A stretch of DNA of 64,000 nt. Source: Chrysomallon squamiferum (taxonomy: Eukaryota > Mollusca > Gastropoda > Neomphalida > Peltospiridae). Of the stretch, positions 45,490 through 57,721 are shown piece by piece. The position numbers were made by a program, and so were the translations under genes. The stretch covers positions 6,388,219 to 6,452,218 of the forward strand of contig CM022676.1 in the NCBI GenBank assembly GCA_012295275.1, written 5' to 3'. Position 1 is the first letter of the stretch. Every line of letters starts with the position of its first letter. A model generated the notes under the pieces. The model was not told where the DNA came from, did no database searches, and was given only the letters and a program-made list of their open reading frames with translations.

Positions 45490-45739
45490 GACAGGTTCAT
45501 AGGGTTCAACGAGATATCCAGGAAAACTGTACGGTATTATCAGGTGACTGCGAACAGTGGATGTTTTCCTGGCACAAAGACAAAGTGTGTGTGGGTGTTA
45601 CATGGATGCAGAAAACAATGCCAAGGTGCAAACAGCTCTCCCCTGACAAGTAAAACATGCCTAGCCCTGCCCATTAATGAAAAACATGCAGCTGATGTGA
45701 CTTGAAGCATTCTTCCTGTTTGTGACCCTTTCCAGTACA
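45490..45739. other. GC-richer unique patch open on both strands
   Basis: The most GC-rich patch of this part. It has an 81-codon plus-strand frame (45460-45705, with VRYYQVTANSGCFPGTKTKC then VWVLHGCRKQCQGA) and a 66-codon minus-strand frame (45540-45740, with AACFSLMGRARHVLLVRG). I recognise neither. A fragment of a dispersed element or an exon are both possible. No splice sites or repeat partner in this window settle the matter. Confidence 0.25.
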
Positions 45740-46040
45740 AACCTGCCAGTGGTTACAGCACAGGAGTGAGATATTGGAGTTTCGTTTTATCAAGATCTTG
45801 TCAGTGCCTACGTATTTTACAACTGGCTTTTTTAATAACCTGAGCATCACATGTGAGAGTTAGTAAGATCAAATCTTGTTGGTACCTCCTATTTTAAAAC
45901 TGGTAGTGTTAAGACCCAGTGCTTTCTGATGAAAGAGTTCATAGGTTCAAATCTTGTCAGTACCTCTACTGTTATAAAACTGTTAAGAGCCCATGCATTA
46001 GATATGACTGTTGGTATGATTAGTCTAGCAAAATAAAAAT
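45740..46040 (+). repeat. ~80-bp tandem units carrying B-box-like sequence
   Basis: ATCAAGATCTTGTCAGTGCC (about 45788), AGATCAAATCTTGTTGGTACC (about 45868) and GGTTCAAATCTTGTCAGTACC (about 45944) start three successive units. Each continues with CTA-TTTTA-AACTG and TTAAGA-CC. A decayed fourth unit follows near 45990. GGTTCAAATC matches most of the Pol III B box GGTTCGAATCC. Confidence 0.6.
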
Positions 46041-46097
46041 GTCTGTGGGAAGGTACTAATAAAGATTCTCTTACTGCTAAATGAAAATAAAGAGCAG
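46041..46097 (+). repeat. Dispersed copy of the 14.3-kb repeat
   Basis: CTGTGGGAAGGT, then ATAAAGATTCTCTTACTGCTAA and ATGAAAATAA match the units at 14332, 14507 and 14764 in the same order. It follows the B-box-bearing units directly. Confidence 0.6.
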
Positions 46098-46128
46098 TTT
46101 TGCTGATTCATTATTTAAATTCTTCTTA

Positions 46129-46131
<3 letters not shown>

Positions 46132-46160
<29 letters not shown>
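46132..46160. repeat. (CA)14 microsatellite
   Basis: Perfect CA run directly after the dispersed repeat copy. Confidence 0.97.
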
Positions 46161-46162
<2 letters not shown>

Positions 46163-47189
46163 TACTGACACAAATTACACAGAATTAAAATGAATAAAAA
46201 CATACTTTAGGTACCTTTTGTGGAAAACAGTCACATACATACTCTGTGTATTTATATATATATGTACTGAGGTTCAAATTAAGTTCACCATTGTTATTAT
46301 TATTCATGCTTATTACACTAATTGCAGTTCAATGTGGGTTTGTCCCATCTGTTTGTTCTTGTAAGTGATAAAACCACTGGATTTAAAATGTGTAAAAACT
46401 GGCTTCAGAAATATAAATAACATGCTAATGAGAACAGGAAAACAGAACAGTATGATAGAAAAATCTTGTTTAAAAAAATACAATTATTTTATTTGTTGAT
46501 GTGTTTGTTTTTGTGTTGATTGAACTGTTAATCTTTTAAACCATAAAACAAAATAAAATAAATAAGTGATCAAAATAATAATAATAATAAGAAGAAGAAC
46601 AAGAAGAACAAGAAAATGAAGAAAAAGATGAAATAATGAAGAAAGAAAGAAAGAAAAAAGAACAGAAAGTAAAAAATAAAACAAGAAACTGAATAAAACC
46701 AAACAGTAAACATAATTAACAATTCTTATAAATCAAGAGAATTAACTGTATAAGACAAACATAATCTGAACCAAAAGAATATTTACTATACATAGCAACA
46801 AATTATAATTTATCAACAGATGTTAAAAATCTCAGTCTTCTGCTGGAATTTAAACACTTTAAAGAATATCTTTATCAGAAAGTCAATTTTTTGCCAATTC
46901 CAACCAGTATGGAATGCCCAGTTATTTCTATACAGCACTTATCAATGTAAAATTTAACAACTACATCAAAACAAGACTTAATGATAAAGCAAGTAATAAT
47001 CATAATTAATACACTTTAAGGATAATAAAAGCATAATTAAACTTTATTTGAACTTCTGCATAATATTTTTTTTTTAAATAATTTAATATGCTAATCTCTA
47101 TGGTTTTCATGTAAAATACAGACAGTAATAAAACTGAATTTAAAATTTTACTCTAAGTGCTGTTCTGATGAATAAAATTAAACTATCTT
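46161..47189. other. AT-rich non-coding stretch
   Basis: AAT/AAG/AAC triplets and GAAA sequence at about 46575-46680 give an L/F/I-rich minus-strand shadow frame. No gene is seen. Confidence 0.5.

Positions 47190-47236
<47 letters not shown>
47190..47236. repeat. (AAT)~15 microsatellite
   Basis: Perfect AAT run. Confidence 0.97.
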
Positions 47237-47241
<5 letters not shown>

Positions 47242-48040
47242 GAGTTTCTTTTTTTAATTATTATTTTTGTTTATTTTTCAGATTTTATTCAAGATTCAAC
47301 ATCACAAAACCATAAGTATCTGTAAACGACATAAATATACAGAAAATAGTTTAGAGAGGAAGAGAGTAAGAAAGACAGATAATGAAATACACTGAAAGGA
47401 AGAAAGAAAAATAAAATGAATGAAAGGACACAAAAGAAAGAGAAAGAAAAAGATAAAGAGAGAGAGATTTGTTTTTGAAATATTAAATGTTTTTATCATC
47501 GGTCATCTGATTCTTAAGTGATTAAAAATTCTGGAGACTGTCCAACAATGACATCATCACAGTCAAACTCCATGGTCACAGGAAATATTTAATTTCACAC
47601 TGCACTGAATCATTTCTTTAAATACCTGACAATGTTGAACAACAAGATAATCGGTAAAAGATATGAATAAAACTTAACAACTATTTTAACACTGTTAAAC
47701 TAGTTGTTATGGAGATGTGAGAGAAAAGAAAGTAGGAAAAACAAAGATGTTAATAAACAATGTGACACAGCAAAAGAAAAAGCAAGACAGAGAGAGGATA
47801 GAGACAGGAATAAAAAGGAGACAGGCAGAAATAAAGACAGACAGACACATGGACAGACAGAGAGAAACAGAGAGTAACAGACACATGAAAAAAAAAAAAA
47901 GTACAGATTTTATGGATCGTCTCCTCAAATTTTAAAACTAAAATAATTTAAAACGTCAAGAAATAAATGATACTAAACAGAACAAAAACATGATCCTGGT
48001 GTCACTAACAAATACTAACAAAGACTGCACACATGGCAGG
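47237..48040. other. Non-coding stretch with purine-rich tracts
   Basis: A/G-rich segments at about 47345-47468 and 47715-47875, the second with GACA units (GACAGACAGACACATGGACA-like). Frames crossing them are R/K/E- or S/F/L-rich shadows. Confidence 0.6.
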
Positions 48041-48655
48041 CATGCTTGAAAAAAAAAAAAAAAAAAATCTTGCTAAAAACGAACCTTATATCCATCCACA
48101 AACCCACACACATGCATGCATGCATACACACTCTATTTCAAGATCAGATAACTTAATATGAAAATGAGAGTTAACAGCCTTTAAAAAAAAAATTAAAAAA
48201 AAATTAATGTAATTTAATTTTTTATTATGATTCACAATGAATATATCATTTAAAAGAAATAAACCTGGACGATTCCCAAAGTAAATTGGCTGTATCTAAG
48301 ATTCGGAAAGCAGTAGGCAAACATATCACTTACTGCATGCCATGACATATTAATTGTTTGCTTCAGCCAGCTTTTTCTCGTTGCAATATCAACAAACAAT
48401 TTAATGGAACATTTATGATTTGATGCCAAAATAAACAGTTGTGATAAAACATTAATAACCAAGTTACACGACTTACAACAACATGATAATCAATGTAAGG
48501 TTAACGCATGTCAGCTGATATTGTATGATCATGTTAAAAAGTGAGTATGTCAAGAAAATAAGATTAAAAATAAGAATTGTGAGTCTGTTGTTTATTTTAA
48601 AGGATACAGGAGCTGCTTTGGGTGAATGTTTTTATTACCAGAAAAATATGTAAAA
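48041..48655. other. Non-coding stretch
   Basis: A20 at about 48048-48067 and ATGC units near 48113-48126. A 70-codon minus-strand frame (48250-48462) has mixed composition but no recognisable domain and is not called. Confidence 0.45.
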
Positions 48656-48730
48656 AGAATTTTATATATATATATATATATTTTCAGTATTCTTATAATC
48701 TGTGCTTTATATTTATATGTATTTCTGTGT

Positions 48731-48801
<71 letters not shown>

Positions 48802-48875
48802 CACACATATAAAAATATACCTAGATAGGTACACATAAGCATGTCTTTTTCTTTCTGTGTATATATGTATGTGTG

Positions 48876-48947
<72 letters not shown>

Positions 48948-49207
48948 CTAGGACAGTATACAAGTAAGGAAGTAATAAATATATATTTTACTCACCTGTT
49001 TATCATCTTGAAATAGAGTGTATATATATATATGGTTCAGTATTCTTATAATCTGTGCTTTATATGTGTATTTATGTCTCTCTCTCTCTCTCTACACACA
49101 CGCACATATAAATATACCTTGATACGTACACACATAAGCATGTCTTTTTCTTTCTGTGTGTGTCTGTGTGTACGTGTGACTGTGTGTGTGTATGTGTGTG
49201 TGTGTGT

Positions 49208-49250
<43 letters not shown>

Positions 49251-49330
49251 TGTGTGTGTGTAACTAGGACAGTATACAAGTAAGGAAGTAATAAATAAAT
49301 ATATATTTATTTTACTCACCTGTTTATGCT
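48656..49330. repeat. 353-bp tandem duplication containing CT and GT microsatellites
   Basis: Copy one (about 48685-49003) and copy two (about 49038-49327) share CAGTATTCTTATAATCTGTG, CTTTATAT, a CT run, CACACACATATA/ACACGCACATATA, AATATACCT(A/T)GATA, CACATAAGCATGTCTTTTTC, TTTCTGTGT, a GT run, TAACTAGGACAGTATACAAG, TAAGGAAGTAATAAATA and CTCACCTGTTTAT. Both are preceded by a TA run. The unique parts are nearly identical. The CT tract is about 66 bp in copy one and about 16 bp in copy two, so the microsatellites have changed far more than the flanks. Confidence 0.95.
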
Positions 49331-49429
49331 GACTACACTAGGTTGTTGAGGTAGGTGATGTACAATATTGGTGTAAACTTTAAGACGCAGAGTCTTGTAG
49401 TGGTAAACGGGGGTACCTAAATCCATGCT

Positions 49430-49692
49430 GTCCAGTACACTGTTGTCTTTTGTCACCATTTCATTGACATCCATAGTCAAAAACGAGCATTAACGCTGTT
49501 TACAGGATGGGCAAACATCCACTGAATCACGGGTAATCTTTAATCTGTTGCTTAGCTAATAACCTGAAATGACCGTCTGCGTGGTCACAATTTCATTATC
49601 GTCCATAGTTAAGAATGACCATTGTCTTTATCAGACATCTACTTGTCATTTGTAGGATGGTCAGAATTCACTGACTTTCATTTGCAAACAAA
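49430..49692. repeat. ~130-bp two-copy repeat
   Basis: GTCACCATTTCATTGACATCCATAGTCAA (49456-49484) and GTCACAATTTCATTATCGTCCATAGTTAA (about 49584) are related. Both are followed by a CATTAA/CATTGT element, CAGGATGG or TAGGATGG and a CACTGA element. Confidence 0.7.
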
Positions 49693-49693
49693 A

Positions 49694-49697
<4 letters not shown>

Positions 49698-49725
<28 letters not shown>

Positions 49726-49726
49726 C
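49698..49726. repeat. (GTT)9 microsatellite
   Basis: Perfect TTG/GTT run. Confidence 0.97.
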
Positions 49727-49749
49727 ATCATTTAGCTGTAGATGGTCGC

Positions 49750-50400
49750 TATTTCTTAAACCTCCATATTTAACAGAAATGTGTATCTTTCAATGAAAAA
49801 TAAATATTACTGATAAATAGAATTTTTTTTTTTTTTTTTTTTTTTTGTAAATAACTAGAGATGATACACAACTTCTTAAACATCCATATAATAAGAGAAA
49901 CCTTTTGTCTTTTAAAAAAAAAAAAATAACTGTTCTAGTTGAAACTGTTATCTCAATTTCACTGACATCTACATAGGTGAACACAAACTGTTTTTGTAGA
50001 CAAGGATTGATGACGTGCAATTTTATTAAACATCCGTAGATAACAGAATTTTTTTTTATCTCATCAAAATATTATGCGCAGTATTTAAAACATCCACATG
50101 CAACAAAAACTTCTATCTTTCAAAAATAAAAATAACTGAAACTGTCAACGAAATTCACTAACCTACAACAGAGATAAGGAAATATTGTTTTTCCTAAACA
50201 TGTGATACAGGGTATATACACACAACTACTTTAAACATCCACAATGTAACAGAAACTTTTGTCTTTCTTAAACAACTCTGGCCGAAACTGTTATCAGAAT
50301 TCACTGAGCAGACAGATAGGTATATGGGAAAACAAAAACTGTAGATGTAAATAAATATAAGTGATAACAAGATTAGTGTTTCACTGTCACACAAAACAAG
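49750..50400. repeat. Diverged tandem array anchored on AAACATCCA
   Basis: AAACATCCA or a variant followed by TAACAGAAA-CTTTTGTCTTTC occurs near 49758, 49878, 50028, 50088 and 50234. AACTGAAACTGTTATC, AATTCACTGA and a CATAGGTGAACACAAACTG element complete the unit. T28 at about 49819-49846 and T/A-runs near 49914-49926 and 50049-50058 interrupt it. Confidence 0.65.
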
Positions 50401-51096
50401 TATAGTAAACTGCTATTGTTTCTGTAAAAATAAACAAAGTTGACTGTGTTATCATTGTTCTGTTGATATCAAAAACTTACAGGGTTTTTCTTTTTGTTTC
50501 TGTTTTAGAAAACGATTGTAGGTGGTAAAATGGGATTGGCCAGGATTGTCCTTTTTTATTTTTTTTTTTTTTTTTTTAATACTTTCCATTAAAAAATATT
50601 TCCTTGTTTATAAATAATATGGGTCTTTACTAGAATATGGACTAACAGATATAAAAAAAAATAATTTAAAAATTTTTAAAAATATTTTTTTATTTATTTT
50701 TTTATTTGTTTTTTTTTTTAGTAATTAGTAATATTAAATATAAATAAATAAATAAATAAATAAATACCAAAGATGAAAAAAAACACCAACTAATCAGTTA
50801 TATACATTAAATCACAGAGTCCATACAAACACAGATACATCCAGGAAGAGAATAAAAAAAAATAAAAAGCTTGTTAAAAGATTCTGAAGAACAACTTCTT
50901 TTTTTTTTGTTAAGTTTAGTTTCTTCAAAAGGAATATTTTAAATTTCTGATCTGAACACATGAGGATGTTGTAGGAAGTAAAAAAAAAAAAAAAGTAAAT
51001 TCAAAATTCACAGCTCATTAATCCAAAAGAATTATGATGAAGTAATTAAACTTGAACACAATCCACCTGAAGTAAAATGACTACACTGATATTTCA

Positions 51097-51139
<43 letters not shown>

Positions 51140-51959
51140 TTAAAATAATAATAATAATAATAATCCAAGAACTTAAAGCAACAAACCAAACTTAGGATTT
51201 CTTCATATGTTTAAAAACATAAATTGGTGTATTTATAATCATCAATCCAAACTTGTGAACCTTCATCATTTCAATAACTGAATTACATATCCATTCTTCA
51301 ACATTTATATAAAAGATATGTGAATATTTAAGCCAGTTTGATGTATTATAAAGTTACAAAAACCTCAATCACAAATCCATACTACTAATGTCTGCCTCAT
51401 CTTCTTTAATCCGAATAGATCCAAATGCATGATGCTTCTTCATTTCATAAGTTTTTTCATTTTAAAATACCTTTGAATAGTTATTAACAAAAACAGTACA
51501 TGTGTCTTAAACAAGCACAAATGTTTATATAATCATTGCAGATATTTTCTGATGCTTTGTAAACTGTTGGTCCTCACGTCTTAATAATCATTCAAAACAT
51601 GTTTCTTTTCTAACCTCTGTTTAGGATGTTAAAACACAGTTGATAATTATATACATTTTGAAAGGTGTTGTCTGTTTACATGTATGTGAATATCAGTTCA
51701 CTATTTTAGGTCTCAGTTACATGTTTGTGACCTTGGGGAAAATAAAAATAAAAAAATGCTTTCAGAATAGAAACTGATGATGTTATTAACCTTCCATGGA
51801 TCAGGTTAAAAAAAAAAAAAAAGAAGAGTAAATATCACAATAACAACTAAAAAAAAAAGAAGAAAAAAGAAACACTATCTTTGTGGTTAGTAACTGTAGA
51901 AGAAGATAATAATAGCAACAAATGAATAAGAAAAACAAATGGATATTTCTTTTTAGAGT
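50401..51959. other. AT-rich non-coding stretch
   Basis: T-rich 50550-50578, AAAT units 50743-50765, A-run 50982-50995, (AAT)n 51098-51165. The rest is unique AT-rich sequence with a weak repeat of CTTCATCATTT-like elements near 51260 and 51430. No gene is seen. Confidence 0.5.
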
Positions 51960-53559
51960 AATTGATAATAAAAAGATTTAATAAAAATTTCCAAAATTCC
52001 TCGTTGGCTTTAGCTCTTCATAAAGTTACTTAATTTCACAGCTAGATGATTGTTAATATAATTTTTAAATAAAACATAAACTTTTGGCAAAGAAATCTTC
52101 CTTCTTGGCTACAACTCTTCACAAAATCAGTTAATATGGCAATTATCCACACAAAATATTTCACTGTTTTCACCACCTGTTGTATAAGATATTCTCAACA
52201 ATCAAATATATATATGTGTGTGTATGAGTGTGTTAATTTGTTTACTGGTGATGGTTGACAAGAAGATAAGTTAATAAAAATTCTTCATAAAAACAAGCAT
52301 CAAGTCTTTACAATGTCCATATGACATTTTTTTTTCAGTGTTCCAGTCAATTAGAGAGACATTTGTTGTCAATAATCAAACTATTTTTATGGAAAAAATA
52401 AATTTCAGTTTCTATTGATTTCATGCCTTATAAGTTATTAAATAATATAGCTCTGCCAAATCCATATCAAGTTCACAAGAAATCTTTCAGTGTTTCAGTG
52501 AACTGTTGTACATAAAAACAAAATAATTTTAGGTTATAAGATGAGCTAGTATCAACAAAATCCATTAATGCCCACACAAAATTGTTCAGTATTCCAATCC
52601 TTTTAAATAACATTGGATATTAACAGGCAAGAAGTAGAAAAAAACACACAAAAACATCCTTGTTTAGTTCCAGATACAATCTTACCCATGAAGTAAAACT
52701 TTCCAACACTGCAGTCAACTGTCAATAATCAAATATAAAATATAATCCCAAGCTCAGTTATAAGCAAGAAGAAGCATTATGTCCACAAAGAAGAAATACA
52801 CACAAAGATTTGTCACTGCTGTTCTAATTTCTCAGCAAACATTAAATGAAAATATAACACAGTGTTGAAGATGAGTTAATATAATAGATCATTCACATCC
52901 GTATTACAATGTCCACACAAACTTGTTGTAAGTAATGTTGATGTAAAGTATACAATTTTATGTCAGCTTTTGTTATTTACAATAAAACTTCATGTAAGTG
53001 AAATAACTGACAGAAGTATATTAATTTTATTTATTGTCAGCTGAAGAAAAGTTTTATGTCAAATTTTACACTTCCTTGATTTAGGGCACAATAAAGTCTA
53101 ATATATTTGTGAAATGACATGTAAAATGTATTTCCTTGTTAGCGTTGATAATAAAATTGAATGTGATTGTGATACAAGATATGAATTTCAGTCACTACTG
53201 TTGTTATCAGTTGTAGTTGAATTTGATGTTCATGATAAAATTATATACTTCCTCGATTTAGTTCTCGATAACCACTAATGAATAATTACAAACATAAAAT
53301 GAAATGTTCACCAGTTGAAACGGATGTAAGTTGTCATATTATACTCTTCTTTGTTTAATTTCCAATAGATTTCCACCTTTTTCACAGAATTGGTTTGATT
53401 TCCAAAGAAAACGTTTGACAGCTTTTTGTCAGTGGTAGCAGAACATGATAAGTCAACATTAATGATTAATCCAGCAAGAATATGATATCAAACAGTCTGG
53501 TAAAAACACACAAATCTTTTCCACTCCTTGCAATAAACTTTGATTAGAACAGTCAAATC
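51960..53559. repeat. Very old, diverged tandem region
   Basis: Loose units carry TCCACACAAAATT-TTCAGT-TTCCAGTCAACTGTT, near 52149, 52313, 52463, 52570, 52687, 52783 and 52911. They are accompanied by GTCAATAATCAAA and CTTGTTTAGTTCC-like elements. Spacing is about 105-165 bp. Decay is strong, so the array assignment is tentative; it grades into the clearer 171-bp array downstream. Confidence 0.4.
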
Positions 53560-54250
53560 ATAAAAAAAAGACATTTTTCTCTGTTATGTCTTCAGTAACA
53601 ATAAACAGGTAAACTGTGTGACAGCTAGAATCCACATTTAACTATTCACAATAAGTTCACCACAAGAATAAACAAATATTTTCAATCCTATTTCATTTGT
53701 AGTAAAACTTTAAGTCAACAATCAAACTATGAACATTATTTCCTTTTTAAGCTTACAATAACAACAGATAATAAAACAGGTATATAACTTGACTGCCAGA
53801 ATCCACAGTTAACTATCCACAATAAGTTCACCATAAGAAAGAAGAAAGATTTTCAATCCTATTTTCATTTGTAAGAAAATTTGAGGTCAACAGTCAAATT
53901 GTAAATATATTTCATTGTCACAGTTATAATAACAAAAGATAATAAAACAGTTCTAGAAAATGATTTGCAAGAATCCACAGTTAACTATTCACAATAAGTC
54001 CACCGTTAGAACAAACAAACATTTTCAATCCTGTTTTTTATGTAGTAGAATCAGCGGTTGACAATCAACTTACAAACATATTTCCTTTTGTAAAACAACA
54101 ACAACAGCAGCAGCAGTATCACATGACAGCCAACAAGCCTGCAGTCAACTATTATTTCAACAATAAAAAGTCAACTCAACTATGTAACCTGACTACCAAA
54201 ACACAAAAACATATTTTGCACAAACATATTATAAACGTGTCTCCTTGTTC
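53560..54250. repeat. 171-bp satellite-like array, about four copies
   Basis: GAATCCACA(G)TTAACTATTCACAATAAG or a variant falls near 53627, 53799 and 53970, with a decayed unit near 54137, spaced about 172, 171 and 168 bp. Each continues with TTCACCA-AAGAA, TTTTCAATCCTATTT, GTAGTAAAA, GTCAACAATCAAA and ATTTCCTTTT, then ACAATAACAACAGATAATAAAACAG. Confidence 0.8.
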
Positions 54251-54682
54251 CTCAAACAATACGGAAGGTTAATACAATAGCTATACTATACACGTCTGCC
54301 AGCGAGTCCAAGTTTAAACTGACTAGTCACTGTGTGTGTGTGTGTAAAAAAAAAAAAACCACACTATCCCAGACAGTCACTGCAGGTTATTATCAATCAA
54401 GTGACATCAATAAACAGGTCCTCTGTATCACAGACGTGACTTACCTCAACGCAGATTTACAACCCTTCTGTTGTTGTTGTTGTGTCAAAATATTTTTATC
54501 ACCGTATTGTAGTCTGGCAAGGCAGTGTTTTCCTGTTTCATGTCTCGAAATATAAACAAAATATACTCGACATTCCATTTAATGGACTCAAAAGGGGTTG
54601 AGAAAGGATGACTGGGGAAAAATTAAGAAATTCAAATTTTCTGAAGGGTGTTAGCAATTTTTTATTATTAGCTGTGTTGATT
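54251..54682. other. Non-coding stretch
   Basis: Short GT and A-runs at 54330-54358 and GTT units near 54470-54482. The 73-codon frame at 54334-54555 begins in the GT repeat and has no recognisable domain. Not called. Confidence 0.45.
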
Positions 54683-55030
54683 AATGATGTAGAAAATATA
54701 CAGAACTAAATTTATTTTAAATTCATAATGCAGAATAACATACAGAGCTAAATTTATTTTAAATTAACTGTATAGAATAGCATACAGAACTGAATTTACT
54801 ATGTATTAAAATGTAGAAAAAGGTACAGAACTAATTTTATTTTAATAAAATGAAGAATAATAATATAAACTAAATTTACATTGCATTAACCTACAGAACG
54901 AAATTTTCTTTATATTAACAATGATAATGTACAAAAACAAACAAAATTTACTTGAAATTAACAATACAGAACTAAATGTATTTTATTATTTATATTAACA
55001 ATGCTGAATAATGCACAGAACTAAATTTTC
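54683..55030. repeat. ~42-bp minisatellite, eight to nine copies
   Basis: ACAGAACTAAATTTATTTTA or a variant occurs near 54700, 54742, 54784, 54824, 54867, 54892, 54935, 54965 and 55014. Between anchors lies ATTAACAATG-AGAATAA. Most spacings are 40-43 bp, with one short and one longer unit. Confidence 0.8.
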
Positions 55031-55385
55031 AATATTTCTTTACATCTTCATTAATAATCTTCATGTTTGATTGTTTTTGCTCTTGTATTAATGTTTTAAT
55101 TGAACGTTTGTTCAAATTAAGATTAAACAGTTTGTTACACACACCCATACACAAACATACATGAATGTATGTAATATGTATGTATGTATAGGTACATGGG
55201 TGTGTACAGTATATTATCAACTTGTTGAAATCTGGGTTGGTTCATTATGTCTTTCAACAATAAATATATTATATACTACTTCCTTGTTGTAAGTATGCAA
55301 ACCTGGGTGTGTGTATAAGTATTTACTAAGTGTTTTTAGTAAAATCATAAATTAAATAGTGAATGAATGAGTGAATGAACAAATA
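55031..55385. other. Non-coding stretch
   Basis: Degenerate CACA/TGTATG sequence near 55138-55210. No gene is seen. Confidence 0.5.
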
Positions 55386-55705
55386 AATTTAATTGTGTGT
55401 TACTCTGTCTCCTTCTCACCCTTTCTTGCTCTTCCTGAATTTCATTTTCTCTCACATTCTCACTTTCACTACCTCTTTTGTCCTTTCACATTTTATCTCA
55501 CTCGATCTATATCACTTTCTCTCTTATCCTCCTCATTCTGTCTCTCGCTTCCTTTCCCACTGTCTCTCACTCTATTTCTTCCTTTCTCACTGTATTTCTC
55601 TTCTTTTCTCACGTTTTCTCTCTCTCTCTGTGTGTCAAACTATCCCTCTTTCGTCTCTAATTTGTTTTCACCATTTCTCTCTATCTTTCTCTTTCCTTCC
55701 CCCCC

Positions 55706-55748
<43 letters not shown>

Positions 55749-55755
55749 CACAACA
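55386..55755. repeat. Pyrimidine-rich tract of ~340 bp ending in (CT)n(CA)n
   Basis: The plus strand is mostly C/T from about 55400 to 55727, with CT units becoming regular at 55703-55727 and CA at 55728-55752. Three overlapping S/L/F-rich frames are its shadows. It looks like a decayed CT repeat. Confidence 0.9.
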
Positions 55756-57320
55756 AAATTAAAAATCACATTACATCTAATTCCTAATTTCTTGAAATCT
55801 CTGTTATAGGTTCAGTTTAGTTTTAATCAACTTTCAAAAACAATTTCTACATCAATAACAGGACTTTCAATAACTTTAACTGCATCCTCGCACACAGACA
55901 CATCTACAATTCCCAGTTCACAATCTACATTATGTAGGCTGTTTTCTTTTAGAGAACGGTTGTTCAACGCTTGAATGATCCAGTAAAATAAATACACACA
56001 GACATTAATGATCCAATAACATTTGATACGTGTATTTCTACTGTTGTACTGAGGTCATGACTGGCTAATAAACTTCATTTATCACTTGACAACAGCATCT
56101 CTCATGGGAAAAAAAGACTATCCCTTGTATTTTCAAAAGATACGAGAACACTAACCATGCTGATTTTGTATTTATTATTTTAATTTTACAACAGCCCTAT
56201 CTGTCCCTATTCCCTTCCCTCTTTCTCTATACATGTGTGTGTTTGTTTGTGTGCGCCCCTATATCTTTTTTTTTGTGCAAGTTTTTTGTGTGTGAGAGAG
56301 ACAGTGACAAAGAAAAATAAAGAGATATACAGACATATAAACATATATATAAGGGAAAAGACTGAGACAAATTTTGCTAGCAAGTTACATATTTTGTTAT
56401 CATTACTTTTTACTTAGTCTGCAAACATTAATACATTTACAGTATCATATTTATCTTTTCTTATACTTAATATTTTTATTTTAATAATTCTTACTGTTTT
56501 TTTCTGAAACATCTACAAAGTCTTGACATTATGGCTTATTGTTGTCGCTATTAATAATATGTTCTTTTTATATAATATTTTTAATTATTATATTATGTAT
56601 GTCAACAGCTGCACCGATATAATTTTCTATAAAAGAAACCTTTAAATCATTTGAAAATTCTTTTTTTTTTTTTTAATAATGGTCTTTCAGTAGTAGAAAG
56701 ACAGCTCTTGATGCTATCATCCTTTGTTTATATATCTATTTTATTTAAGTTTTTGTATATTAAACAGTTTCTTTACAACAGTAATTGGCAAACTGCAGCC
56801 CGCGCGTTGGGCCTGCCTAATTTCATAAGGAAAATAACGTTAATTCAAATTTTATAAAATGAGTCTATATTGTCATCTACTAATATACTAAAATACATGT
56901 AATTTTATTATTATTATTATTATAATAGTTCCTGAAGTAAATGAAAATGAAAAATTATCTTAAAATAAACTCTACATAAAAACACAAAATCGTCAAAATT
57001 TGTACCTGCTTCTTGAAAAAGGTTTCCCATACCTGCTTTACAATCTCTTCATATCAGCAGTCCTATTTTCTTTTTCAATAAATGTATATCATGATGAATC
57101 ATAACATTTTCATCCATTCCTCAGTCCTATATTTACATATCTGTATCTAATACAACTTTATATATTATTCTTTCAATATAGTGCCTCGCTTTCTCTGTAT
57201 TCTCATCATGTTATGAAGGCATTATTTATTGATTATATGGTCTATCTTTCTGTCTGTCTGTCTGTTTATCTTATCTATTTACACACACAGACATACGCAT
57301 AAAAATATACACAGTCAGAC
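55756..57320. other. Non-coding stretch
   Basis: Ordinary AT-rich unique sequence over 1.5 kb. GT and GA short runs lie near 56235 and 56290. TTATTATTATTATTAT near 56909. GCAGCCCGCGCGTTGGGCC near 56795 is the only CpG-rich spot. No supported gene. Confidence 0.5.
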
Positions 57321-57324
57321 ATGT

Positions 57325-57354
57325 TGTTATTTTTATTATTATCATTATTATTAA

Positions 57355-57439
<85 letters not shown>

Positions 57440-57440
57440 T
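57325..57440. repeat. (ATT)~38 microsatellite
   Basis: About 115 bases of TTA/ATT triplets, perfect from about 57357 onward. It is the longest triplet repeat in the window. Confidence 0.98.
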
Positions 57441-57672
57441 TCATGTTATCAACTGTTTATTACCTTTATCTAACTTACTAAGCATGAACCTTTTTCCCAT
57501 ATCATTGGTTTATTTTGCTAAACATATTTTATCTGTATGTTATATATTTTTTTTGTTTATTGCCCGTTTTCACATGCAACCATATCTACTACCTTAGCTT
57601 TTATAGACCCATAACATTTTTACCTGCTATCATATTATTATTTTTAGCATTTATAGGCCACAGGAGATTCAG

Positions 57673-57676
<4 letters not shown>

Positions 57677-57718
<42 letters not shown>
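57677..57718. repeat. (AT)21 microsatellite
   Basis: Perfect TA run of about 42 bases, trailing into GT/GTAT. Confidence 0.98.

Positions 57719-57721
<3 letters not shown>

Noticed and set aside
48250-48462. 70-codon minus-strand frame of mixed composition
   Set aside because: No domain, splice context or conservation is visible, and frames of this length are expected by chance in 64 kb.
55371-55809. 138-codon Ser/Leu/Phe frames
   Set aside because: They are overlapping translations of one pyrimidine-rich tract in different frames.
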